7,931 bases of DNA from an uncultured Pseudomonadota bacterium (GCA_903953455.1 CAJBJW010000228.1:1-7931); one strand, 5' to 3'. Positions 1 to 6,499 are shown, numbered from the stretch's first letter. Numbers and translations: made by a program. Notes: a model not told the origin generated them from the sequence alone.

Positions 1-901
1 CTATGAAAATCCTCAGCAAGTCACGCAACTCATTAAAGACATTCGCGCAGCCAGACAAGGCGATATACTTATCGCTGTCGATCAAGAAGGGGGGCGAGTT
101 CAACGTTTTCAAACAGGCTTTACGCGCCTGCCGCCAGCGGCACGTTATCAAAATGAACCCGAAGTTTCTGAAGTTGCGGGCTGGCTGATGGCTGCAGAAT
201 TACTTGCTGTAGGCATTGACTTTAGTTTCGCCCCTGTTTTGGATGTCGATTGTGGCGTCAGTGAAATTATTGGCAATCGCTCCTTTTCACAAAATGCGCA
301 AAAAGCCACCCAACTCGCCAGCGACTTTAGACGCGGAATGAATCTCGCCGGCATGGCCGCTACGGGGAAACATTTTCCTGGACACGGCGCTGTTGCGCTC
401 GATTCGCATTTGACCCTTCCGGTTGATACGCGCGAATTAAACGCACTAAAAGAAAGCGATCTGCAACCTTTTCGTCAGTTAATTAACGAAGGATTAGAAG
501 CGATTATGCCTGCGCATGTTTTATATTCTCAAATTGATGCGCAGCCAGCGGGTTTTTCAACGTTTTGGATGCAAACCATTTTGCGTGGTGAATTAGGCTT
601 TGACGGCGTGATATTTAGCGATGACTTAAGCATGGAAGGTGCTGCAAGTGTGGGGAATTTCGCAGACCGCGCAACACTGGCATTAGACGCAGGATGCGAC
701 ATGGTTCTTGTCTGCAATAATCCAAACGCAGCGCAAGACGTTTTAGATTCATTGCCAATTCAAGACAACTCAGATCGTGAAAGACGATTGCAAAAAATGC
801 GTGGTCGATTCACAGGTAATAATCTTGATCAATTACACACCTCAAAAATGTGGCAACAAGCCGAATTTCTTGTGCGTGATTTTTCGAAACGCAATTCCTA
901 A
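1..901 (+). CDS. nagZ: beta-N-acetylhexosaminidase NagZ (glycoside hydrolase family 3), 5'-truncated by window
   Basis: This is the C-terminal 299 residues of NagZ, the cytoplasmic enzyme that removes N-acetylglucosamine from GlcNAc-anhydroMurNAc-peptides during peptidoglycan recycling. The reading frame is open from base 2, so the gene starts upstream; compared with the roughly 340-residue E. coli protein about 35-40 N-terminal residues are missing. The Met codon at 188 is internal, because family sequence continues before it: the substrate-loop motif DQEGGRVQR is encoded near 80-106. The signature KHFPGHG lies at 368-388, followed by DSH at 401-409, which holds the general acid/base His. 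The segment SDDLSMEGA begins at 617 and carries the nucleophile Asp. All catalytic residues are present and the frame is intact to TAA at 899-901. Identification is by recalled family motifs and is very secure. Confidence 0.96.
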   Translation, partial: YENPQQVTQLIKDIRAARQGDILIAVDQEGGRVQRFQTGFTRLPPAARYQNEPEVSEVAGWLMAAELLAVGIDFSFAPVLDVDCGVSEIIGNRSFSQNAQKATQLASDFRRGMNLAGMAATGKHFPGHGAVALDSHLTLPVDTRELNALKESDLQPFRQLINEGLEAIMPAHVLYSQIDAQPAGFSTFWMQTILRGELGFDGVIFSDDLSMEGAASVGNFADRATLALDAGCDMVLVCNNPNAAQDVLDSLPIQDNSDRERRLQKMRGRFTGNNLDQLHTSKMWQQAEFLVRDFSKRNS

Positions 902-961
902 AGCCATTTATACCTTTAAATTAAGCCAGCTAAACAAGACGAAGGATACTTAAAAGGAATT

Positions 962-3106
962 ATGCGATTTCTTAAACTAAAACTCCCTGCAGGGCTATCC
1001 ATCATAATTTTATGCGGCTTGATTTTATTGTCGCTTCAATTAATGAGTAGTGCCACGCAAGAATCGTCTGAACTGAGCGCCATGTATTCGTGGCTTTTAT
1101 GGATTAATGGCGCAGGTACAATTGCCTTACTGGGTTTAGTTGGCGTCAATCTTTATTCGCTCATGCGCCAACTAAAACGCCGCGAAGCAGGCTCGCGTTT
1201 AACCATTCGCATGGTCACCTTATTTGTCGTATTAGCACTTTCACCTGCGGGCATTGTGTTCTATTTTTCCATGCAGTTTCTTCATCAAGGCATTGATAGC
1301 TGGTTCAATGTGGAAATGGACAGAGCGATGGAAGATGCACTTGAACTCAGCCAAGCCTCACTCGATCAACGTATTCGTTGGAATTTAATGCAAACACAAC
1401 AGTTAGCTGAAAAAATTGCAGAGCTTCCCGAATCACAAGCAGGACTCGAACTAGAGAACTTTCGGGTACTATCACATGCCGCTGAAATGACGTTATTTTC
1501 TCGACAAGATCGCATTATTGCATCGAGCAGTACCAATCCTAGTGATATTTTACCAAGTTTGCCTGATGAACATACATGGCTACAACTCCGCCAAAATGGC
1601 GAATATGCCGCATTAGCCACTGTCCACAAAGAAGAGCTAGTCATTCGCGTCATTTTAACACTCAAAGGAAAAGACCCACGCTATCTGCAAGCACTCTACC
1701 CTGTTCCAGTGCGGATTGCTGACTTAGCGGATTCCGTCGAATTTGCCTTTGTGCGTTATCAAGAAATGAATTTTTTGCGTGGTTCGCTCAAAATGACCTT
1801 TTCACTCGCGCTCTCTTTAGTATTATTAATGAGTCTACTCGCCGCGATTTGGATTGCATTCATTAGTATTCGCATGATTATCGCGCCAGTCAAAGAACTG
1901 GTAAAAGGCACACAAGCTGTTGCGTCTGGAAAATATGACCAACAACTGCCCGTCATGGCGCAAGACGATTTAGGTTTTTTAGTTGAATCTTTTAACGAAA
2001 TGACGCAGCGTATTGCACGAGCGAGCCAAGAAACACGCATCGCAAGTTTTGAAGTAGAAAATCAACGCGCCTATCTAGAAACTATTTTGGCGAATTTAAC
2101 CGCCGGCGTGATGAGCTTTGATGCCAATCATAAAATTCGAACTGCCAATCAAGCTGCCTATAAAATTTTTCATGTTCCCATGCCACAATTTGTAGGCGAA
2201 ACGCTATTAAAACTTGCCCAAGATTATGCCGAACTCGCTGAACCCTTAAAATCCATTCAACGTTTTTTAGAGCAATCGGATGATATTTGGCAACAACGTT
2301 TAGCGTTTTTAGGTTCAAATGGACGACAAGAATTACTCTGTCGCGGAACGCCTTTATTTTCGCAAGATGGTCGAAAAGTCGGTGCTGTTGTAGTCTTTGA
2401 TGATGTGACGGATTTAATTCAAGCGCAAAAAAATGCCGCTTGGGGGGAAGTGGCAAGACGTTTAGCACATGAAATTAAAAATCCATTAACCCCGATTAAA
2501 TTATCCGCCGAACGTTTGCAACACAAATTAGCCGACAAACTACTCGACTCAAACGATAGCGATATGCTTCAACGCTCAACAAGAACCATTGTGCAGCAAG
2601 TTGAAGCGATGAAAGAGATGGTGGATGATTTTTCTGAATACGCAAAGCCATCGAAAAAACAAGCCGTCAATATTGATTTGCCTGCATTAGTGCAAGAAGT
2701 GCTATCACTTTATGTGGTGAAATCGGGCGTACATTTTAATTTTCAAAGTGAAAGCTACGATTTGATGATTCATGGCGATCCCGTGAGCATTCGCCAAGTG
2801 CTACATAATTTAATTAAAAATGCGCTGGAAGCCATTGAAGAAAAAGGACAAATTGATATCAACCTGCATCGCGTACAAAAAAACAATACCGATTTCATTG
2901 AAATCGCTTTATATGATGATGGTGTCGGCATTAAAGAACAACAGCTTGAACAAATTTTTGAGCCTTATGTCACCACCAAAATTAAAGGCACGGGACTTGG
3001 CCTTGCCATTGTGAAAAAAATTATTGAAGAACACGGTGGCGCTATTTGGGTCGATGCTAGCCGAAAAATAGGTGCCGGGTTTATTATTCAATTACCTGCG
3101 CTATAA
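962..3106 (+). CDS. NtrY-type membrane sensor histidine kinase
   Basis: This 714-residue protein has the NtrY architecture. Three hydrophobic segments lie near residues 11-29, 42-67 and 82-104. An extracytoplasmic sensor region of about 170 residues follows, then a fourth membrane segment near 277-303, a HAMP linker (about 300-355), a PAS domain (about 366-485) and a HisKA/HATPase_c core. The phospho-acceptor is His503 in the motif LAHEIKNPLTPIKLSAERLQ. The ATP-binding N box is HNLIKNALEA (615-624), with G boxes DDGVGI (652-657) and GTGLGLAIV (676-684). Such kinases autophosphorylate and pass phosphate to an NtrX-type sigma-54 response regulator, often for nitrogen or redox control; the actual signal here is unknown. 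The start at 962 has AAAAGGAA at 952-959, a rather short spacing, but the next Met would remove the first membrane segment. No regulator gene follows. Family is secure; the symbol ntrY is withheld because the partner is not seen. Confidence 0.92.
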   Translation: MRFLKLKLPAGLSIIILCGLILLSLQLMSSATQESSELSAMYSWLLWINGAGTIALLGLVGVNLYSLMRQLKRREAGSRLTIRMVTLFVVLALSPAGIVFYFSMQFLHQGIDSWFNVEMDRAMEDALELSQASLDQRIRWNLMQTQQLAEKIAELPESQAGLELENFRVLSHAAEMTLFSRQDRIIASSSTNPSDILPSLPDEHTWLQLRQNGEYAALATVHKEELVIRVILTLKGKDPRYLQALYPVPVRIADLADSVEFAFVRYQEMNFLRGSLKMTFSLALSLVLLMSLLAAIWIAFISIRMIIAPVKELVKGTQAVASGKYDQQLPVMAQDDLGFLVESFNEMTQRIARASQETRIASFEVENQRAYLETILANLTAGVMSFDANHKIRTANQAAYKIFHVPMPQFVGETLLKLAQDYAELAEPLKSIQRFLEQSDDIWQQRLAFLGSNGRQELLCRGTPLFSQDGRKVGAVVVFDDVTDLIQAQKNAAWGEVARRLAHEIKNPLTPIKLSAERLQHKLADKLLDSNDSDMLQRSTRTIVQQVEAMKEMVDDFSEYAKPSKKQAVNIDLPALVQEVLSLYVVKSGVHFNFQSESYDLMIHGDPVSIRQVLHNLIKNALEAIEEKGQIDINLHRVQKNNTDFIEIALYDDGVGIKEQQLEQIFEPYVTTKIKGTGLGLAIVKKIIEEHGGAIWVDASRKIGAGFIIQLPAL

Positions 3107-3108
3107 AC

Positions 3109-3137
3109 TTAATGTACATTAACTAATTATATAATTA
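3109..3137. promoter_or_regulatory. twin perfect palindromes, possible operator with embedded -10 box
   Basis: Two 14-bp perfect palindromes sit one base apart between the kinase stop and the 56-residue ORF: TTAATGTACATTAA at 3109-3122 and TAATTATATAATTA at 3124-3137. Their centres are 15 bp apart. The second contains a perfect TATAAT at 3130-3135, but I see no convincing -35 box at the right distance. The arrangement would suit a dimeric regulator controlling an internal promoter for the small ORF and lolA. The region is very AT-rich, so chance is a real alternative. Palindromy is seen directly; function is inferred. Confidence 0.35.
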
Positions 3138-3153
3138 TCACACGAGAAAAATC

Positions 3154-3324
3154 ATGAACAGTTATCACGAAAGCAAAAAAGCACGGCGCGTTGCAGCCAT
3201 TGCTTATTTACTCCTTATGACCTTTATAGTGGGGGGAACACTCCTGTCACAACAAAACACTTCTGAGCCAAAAGCAAACGAATCCGAAGAATTACGCTCA
3301 ACCAATCACGAGAACACGATATGA
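3154..3324 (+). CDS. small single-pass membrane protein of unknown function, coupled to lolA
   Basis: A 56-residue ORF fills the gap between the kinase and lolA. It starts MNSYHESKKARR, continues with a hydrophobic stretch at about residues 13-31 (VAAIAYLLLMTFIVGG), and ends in a polar, acidic tail rich in Glu, Asn and Ser. By the positive-inside rule this suggests an inner-membrane anchor with a short cytoplasmic basic N-terminus and a periplasmic tail. No signal-peptidase or lipobox site is evident. GAGAA at 3144-3148 lies 5 nt before the ATG. Its TGA stop (3322-3324) overlaps the lolA start in an ATGA tetranucleotide, a typical sign of translational coupling. I do not recognise the family. 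The clean topology, ribosome site and overlap support a real gene; its function is unknown. Confidence 0.65.
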   Translation: MNSYHESKKARRVAAIAYLLLMTFIVGGTLLSQQNTSEPKANESEELRSTNHENTI

Positions 3325-3947
3325 GAAAAACACGTTGGCTACTTGCCGCAATCTTAAGTTTTGTAAGTATCATAACTAACGCTGGCGATGAGATTCCTGT
3401 AAAGCAGTTAAAAGCATTTTTAAGCGCCTCTAAATCGATTACGGCTAATTTCAAGCAAGTATTAATTAATGAAGCAGGCGATCCATTGCAAACGAGTTAC
3501 GGACAATTCTATCTGCAACGTCCAGGGAAATTTCGTTGGGATTATACTAAACCTTTTCTTCAACAAATTATCTCAACTAGCGGAAAAGTATGGTTTTACG
3601 ACACTGATTTAGAACAAGTGACCGTTAAAAAACTCGATGAATCGGTTGGATCAACGCCTGCACTCCTTCTTAGTGGTGATGTTCCACTTGAAGATAATTA
3701 CACCATTGAGCAACAAGGTACCGATGGCGATATGCACTGGATTAAATTGATTCCTAAAAGCCAAGACAGCACATTTAAATACGTGCTCATTGGCCTTGAA
3801 AAAGGGAATTTAAGCGGTATGCAACTTAATGACAACTTTGGTCAATTAACACGAATTTACTTTTCCAACTTGAAACTCAATCAACCCATTAAACCCGAGC
3901 TATTCGAATTCAAAGCCCCTGCTGGCGCGGATGTTTTTGCTGAATAA
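3321..3947 (+). CDS. lolA: periplasmic outer-membrane lipoprotein carrier LolA
   Basis: LolA accepts lipoproteins released by the LolCDE inner-membrane transporter and carries them across the periplasm to LolB at the outer membrane. The 208-residue product begins with a Sec signal peptide (MRKTRWLLAAILSF..., likely cut after the TNA near residue 21). It then shows family landmarks: ITANFKQ (about 40-46), YGQFYLQRPGKFRWDY (about 60-75, holding the conserved Arg67 and aromatic residues of the lipid-binding cavity), GKVWFYD (about 88-94) and STPALLL (about 111-117). Length matches E. coli LolA, about 204 residues. GAGAA at 3310-3314 serves as ribosome site. In many gammaproteobacteria lolA follows ftsK; here it follows an NtrY-like kinase and a small membrane ORF, so the neighbourhood differs. 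The family assignment is secure. Confidence 0.93.
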   Translation: MRKTRWLLAAILSFVSIITNAGDEIPVKQLKAFLSASKSITANFKQVLINEAGDPLQTSYGQFYLQRPGKFRWDYTKPFLQQIISTSGKVWFYDTDLEQVTVKKLDESVGSTPALLLSGDVPLEDNYTIEQQGTDGDMHWIKLIPKSQDSTFKYVLIGLEKGNLSGMQLNDNFGQLTRIYFSNLKLNQPIKPELFEFKAPAGADVFAE

Positions 3948-4083
3948 AAAAATCAATTGTCGCATCCAAGATAAACTGTAAAATCTGTTGTAATTTATTG
4001 ACATCTTAAAAATATTTTTCACTGAATCAAGTTAATTATTGATTTATAACACTTTTTTAGCCATAAAAAAATCGGGTTAAAAC

Positions 4084-4112
4084 TTGTATCAAATAGACTT
4101 TGCTGGTATTAT
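4084..4112 (+). promoter_or_regulatory. candidate extended -10 sigma-70 promoter of the His-rich outer-membrane protein
   Basis: TATTAT at 4107-4112 is one base from the consensus -10 and is preceded by TG at 4104-4105, one base before the hexamer, giving an extended -10 element. TTGTAT at 4084-4089 is a weak -35 with exactly 17 bp spacing. Transcription would begin near 4119, leaving a leader of about 75 nt before the start codon. Prediction from sequence only. Confidence 0.5.
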
Positions 4113-4178
4113 TGCAAATGACAAATGAATTTTGTTGTATAAAAACAAATTTATTTTCCACCCCCAACGCTTTAAATC

Positions 4179-4183
4179 GAGGA
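4179..4183 (+). promoter_or_regulatory. Shine-Dalgarno site that fixes the start of the His-rich outer-membrane protein
   Basis: GAGGA lies 9 nt before the ATG at 4193. The frame stays open upstream to an ATG at 4100, but that start would fall in the predicted promoter and place 31 untypical residues before an otherwise perfect signal peptide. The start is therefore taken at 4193; the adjacent ATG at 4196 is also possible. Confidence 0.7.
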
Positions 4184-4192
4184 TCAAACCAA

Positions 4193-5206
4193 ATGATGTT
4201 TACAAAAACAAAAATAGCTTTAGGTGTTGCTGCAACTTTATTCGCATTCAACGCTTCTGCAAACGAACACGAAGTACACCACCACCATCACCATCACCAT
4301 AATGCAGCACATGCGGAACATGCAGTACACGAAGAACATGCAGAACACGCAGTTCATGGTCATGGACATGCAGGACATGTTGAAACAGTTGAAACACACA
4401 CTTCTTCTTTTTCACACTCAAACTCAAGCAATGCAAAAGTTGACGCATTAGAAGCACAACTTCAAGCAATGCAATCTGAAATTCGTGGATTAAAAGCGGC
4501 TGCAAATCATCACGCAGTGGATCCTGATACAGCGAAAGTTCAAGAGTTAGATCAGTGGATGAACACCGTAAAACACGAAGATCACCACGGCAAATCTAAA
4601 GACAACATGGTATTTTTCCGTGGCGGTTATGGACGTAACAACGAATCACGCGGTGGTACTGTAGATCCAACTAATGCGAGCGGTACAGGCGGTCTTTTAA
4701 ATGGTGCGATTGGCGACCAAGATGCTTGGTATGTTGGCGCAGGCTTTGACTTCAACATCAATGACAACTTGTTTGGCATGATGAACAATACTGAAGTATT
4801 AGGCGAATTAATGTTCGACTACAAACAATTAGGCGAAAGAAAAGCAAATGGCATTACACCTGCTATTTCTGCAATTCTTGATAACGGCACACCGGGTGTA
4901 AATACGCAATCAGCAACTGTTAACGCATTAACTTTAGCGGCTTCACCAAAAATCAAATTCTTCAAAGGTAGCAACTTCCGTCCTTGGTTAATTCCAGCTG
5001 GCATGGAAATCACTGTTATCAGCCCGCCATCTGATGCGATTACTGTACTTAACCCAGGCATGATGTTTGGTGCGGGTGCGGATTACAAAATCTGGAAAGA
5101 CATCTACGCAGGTGCTGATGTACGTTACCACCATTCATTTGACACTGTTGACGGTGTAAACAGTGACGGCTTAACAGCTGGTGGTTATTTAGGTTTAGGT
5201 TTCTAA
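4193..5206 (+). CDS. secreted His-rich coiled-coil outer-membrane beta-barrel protein
   Basis: The 337-residue product has four parts. A signal peptide (MMFTKTKIALGVAATLFAF, likely cut after ASA at residue 23) comes first. Residues 26-69 hold 19 histidines, including eight in a row (29-36) and His every third residue from 40 to 55. Residues 83-100 form a heptad pattern (V83, L86, L90, M93, I97, L100), a probable coiled coil. From about 139 alternating aromatic/glycine strands run to a terminal Phe (GGYLGLGF), the usual outer-membrane insertion signal; about 200 residues would suit an eight-strand barrel. The His stretch should face the periplasm and could bind Zn, Ni, Cu or Co, but this is inference. 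I recognise the general porin-like/OMP fold, not a named family. The gene appears monocistronic, with its own promoter and a terminator. Confidence 0.85.
   Translation: MMFTKTKIALGVAATLFAFNASANEHEVHHHHHHHHNAAHAEHAVHEEHAEHAVHGHGHAGHVETVETHTSSFSHSNSSNAKVDALEAQLQAMQSEIRGLKAAANHHAVDPDTAKVQELDQWMNTVKHEDHHGKSKDNMVFFRGGYGRNNESRGGTVDPTNASGTGGLLNGAIGDQDAWYVGAGFDFNINDNLFGMMNNTEVLGELMFDYKQLGERKANGITPAISAILDNGTPGVNTQSATVNALTLAASPKIKFFKGSNFRPWLIPAGMEITVISPPSDAITVLNPGMMFGAGADYKIWKDIYAGADVRYHHSFDTVDGVNSDGLTAGGYLGLGF
4316..4351 (+). repeat. imperfect 18-bp tandem repeat inside the His-rich coding stretch
   Basis: Two adjacent 18-bp units (4316-4333 and 4334-4351) agree at 16 of 18 positions, both beginning GAACATGCAG. 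They encode EHAVHE and EHAEHA. The preceding eight His codons (4277-4300) mix CAC and CAT. The following segment keeps the His theme but no longer the DNA repeat. The pattern suggests past expansion by slippage or duplication. Confidence 0.7.
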
Positions 5207-5231
5207 GCATCGCTTAAAACCTTTTCTAAAC

Positions 5232-5263
5232 AAAAAAGAGAGCGTCATTGCTCTCTTTTTTTT
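5232..5263 (+). terminator. strong intrinsic terminator after the His-rich outer-membrane protein
   Basis: A 12-bp perfect stem (5232-5243 pairing with 5250-5261) with a 6-nt loop GTCATT is followed by a run of T. The A-rich left arm and T-rich right arm mean it could also work on the opposite strand. It begins 25 nt after the stop codon and separates this gene from the small ORF/Rieske pair. Confidence 0.9.
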
Positions 5264-5388
5264 GCCTAAAATTTATCTCGTCATAAATCGTTAATATTAA
5301 TACTTTAAGCTATCAGTTAGCCTTGATTTTTTGGCCGATCTGCCGACAAATAAGAAGTGACTTTTATTTTAATATAAGGAATATCACC

Positions 5389-5583
5389 ATGAATTTTGAA
5401 ACTTATTTTAACGTTTTCAATTTAACTATTGATGAAGAGCATTGCGCGAGCTTGACGCCTTCTTTTTGTCCTGAAATTATTGCATTACTTAATTCACAAC
5501 GCAGCGCAAAACGCAACGTGAGTCCATTTAGTAACTCAGTTAAAGATTACGGTTTTGATGAACACGCACAAGGGTTAGTATAA
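5389..5583 (+). CDS. 64-residue protein of unknown function upstream of the Rieske ferredoxin
   Basis: I do not recognise this protein. The start at 5389 is chosen because AAGGA (5376-5380) lies 8 nt upstream; the in-frame ATG at 5323 has no ribosome site. The 64 residues are soluble in character, with no signal peptide or membrane segment. Visible features are an acidic HC segment (His18, Cys19), a second Cys at 27 followed by Pro, a helix-like stretch ending in a basic QRSAKR, and a C-terminal YGFDEHAQGLV. Its TAA at 5581-5583 directly abuts the ATG of the Rieske gene in the same frame, so the two are almost certainly co-translated. A role as an accessory or partner of the Rieske protein is only an inference from this coupling. 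Confidence 0.7.
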   Translation: MNFETYFNVFNLTIDEEHCASLTPSFCPEIIALLNSQRSAKRNVSPFSNSVKDYGFDEHAQGLV

Positions 5584-5901
5584 ATGTCTACATGGATTTC
5601 TGTTTTTTCCGTTGATGATATAGAGAATGGTCAACACCGTGTCGTTGATATTGACGACACGGAAGTGGTCATTTTCAAAGTTGATAATGATTTCTTTGCT
5701 ATTGAAAATGTCTGCTCGCATGATGGCGGTGAAATTGCGAGTGGCGACTTAGAAAATGGCGAAATTATTTGCCCGCGACATGGTGCAAGATTTTGCATTA
5801 AAACAGGCGATGTAAAATCCCCTCCTGCGTATGAAGGCGTTGAATCTTATGCCGTTCGCATCGAAAACAATATCGTTCAAATTCAAAATCACCTCGATTA
5901 A
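5584..5901 (+). CDS. Rieske [2Fe-2S] ferredoxin-like protein
   Basis: This 105-residue protein is a single soluble Rieske domain. The cluster ligands are visible as C44-S-H46 and C63-P-R-H66, in the wider motifs CSHDGG and CPRHGARF, with the expected 16 residues between His46 and Cys63. Two His and two Cys would hold a [2Fe-2S] cluster for one-electron transfer in the cytoplasm. The closest types are the ferredoxin components of non-heme iron oxygenases and the small Rieske proteins found beside suf iron-sulfur assembly genes in some bacteria; NirD is a less likely alternative. No oxygenase, reductase or suf gene is within the window, so its redox partner is unknown. Cys71 is an additional cysteine near the cluster. 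AGGG at 5571-5574, inside the upstream ORF, is the likely ribosome site. Confidence 0.92.
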   Translation: MSTWISVFSVDDIENGQHRVVDIDDTEVVIFKVDNDFFAIENVCSHDGGEIASGDLENGEIICPRHGARFCIKTGDVKSPPAYEGVESYAVRIENNIVQIQNHLD

Positions 5902-5923
5902 ATTCCTTTTAAGTCATATTTTT

Positions 5924-5952
5924 CAGACAAAAAGCGTTTAAGCCTTTATCAT
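5924..5952 (+). promoter_or_regulatory. candidate sigma-70 promoter for slyD-fabI
   Basis: CAGACA (5924-5929, four of six to consensus) and TATCAT (5947-5952, five of six) are separated by 17 bp. Transcription would begin near 5959, about 30 nt before the slyD start. No terminator is seen after the Rieske gene, so read-through from upstream is also possible. Confidence 0.35.
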
Positions 5953-5988
5953 ATTGACTCGTTTATTTGAAAATTTAAAGGGTTAAAC

Positions 5989-6474
5989 ATGCAAATCAGC
6001 AACAATACCGCCGTTTCTATTCACTACACACTCACAAACGAAGCTGGCGAAATCATTGATAGTTCAGTTGAAAGTGGCGAGCCATTGGTTTATTTACATG
6101 GCCAAGGCAATATTATTTCCGGTTTAGAGCATTCACTGCACGGCAGACAAGTTGGCGATAAATTTACCGCAAACATTCCACCTTCAGAAGCATACGGCCT
6201 TGTTTTCGACGATCGCGTACAAGTCATTTCGCGTGAAATGTTCGATGGCATTGAGAACATTGAAGTGGGCATGCAATTCCACGCAGACGTTAGCGAAGGC
6301 CCAGGTATCGTCACCGTTGTTGCAGTAGATGGTGACAATGTTACTATTGATGGCAATCATCCTTTAGCTGGCATGCCACTGACTTTTGAAATCGAAGTCA
6401 TTGATATTCGCGCAGCTTCTGCTGAAGAAATTGAACATGGCCATATTCACGGCGCTGGCGGACACCACCACTAG
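5989..6474 (+). CDS. slyD: SlyD-like FKBP-type peptidyl-prolyl cis-trans isomerase with short His tail
   Basis: SlyD is a cytoplasmic prolyl isomerase and chaperone that also binds nickel and helps hydrogenase maturation in E. coli. The 161-residue product opens with the FKBP half (IHYTLTNEAGEIIDSS, YLHGQGNIISGLE, VGDKF, SEAYG), followed by the insert-in-flap chaperone domain at about 70-125. It returns to the FKBP fold with DGNHPLAGMPLTFEIEV (121-137). The C-terminal tail EEIEHGHIHGAGGHHH (146-161) has six His. The E. coli protein, about 196 residues, has a far longer tail rich in His and Cys; here the protein contains no Cys at all, so metal binding is probably simpler. AAAGGG at 5977-5982 is the ribosome site. 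The fabI gene starts 25 nt downstream, suggesting cotranscription. Confidence 0.92.
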   Translation: MQISNNTAVSIHYTLTNEAGEIIDSSVESGEPLVYLHGQGNIISGLEHSLHGRQVGDKFTANIPPSEAYGLVFDDRVQVISREMFDGIENIEVGMQFHADVSEGPGIVTVVAVDGDNVTIDGNHPLAGMPLTFEIEVIDIRAASAEEIEHGHIHGAGGHHH

Positions 6475-6499
6475 TCGTTAATTTTTAGGAGTAGCGTTT

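Noticed and set aside
188..901. nagZ starting at the Met at 188 as a shortened complete gene
   Set aside because: Conserved NagZ sequence, including DQEGGRVQR, continues upstream in the same frame to the window edge, so the gene is cut by the window and not shortened.
2082..2468. 128-residue antisense reading frame inside the kinase gene
   Set aside because: It lies opposite the conserved PAS and HisKA region, has no recognisable domain and is best explained as a shadow.
3998..4003. Perfect TTGACA box after lolA
   Set aside because: At 16-18 bp spacing there is no -10-like hexamer, so on its own it is probably chance in AT-rich DNA.
4053..4070. Small hairpin TTTTTTA/TAAAAAA after lolA as a terminator
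   Set aside because: The stem is purely A-T with a 4-nt loop and is over 100 nt from the stop codon; too weak to call.
4100..4192. Upstream extension of the outer-membrane protein to an ATG at 4100
   Set aside because: It would put 31 odd residues before a clean signal peptide, overlaps the predicted -10 box, and lacks a ribosome site; GAGGA supports 4193.
4248..4505. Long antisense reading frame and a second + frame across the His-rich stretch
   Set aside because: Both arise from the repetitive CAT/CAC/ATG codon pattern of the real gene, give low-complexity products and have no convincing ribosome site.
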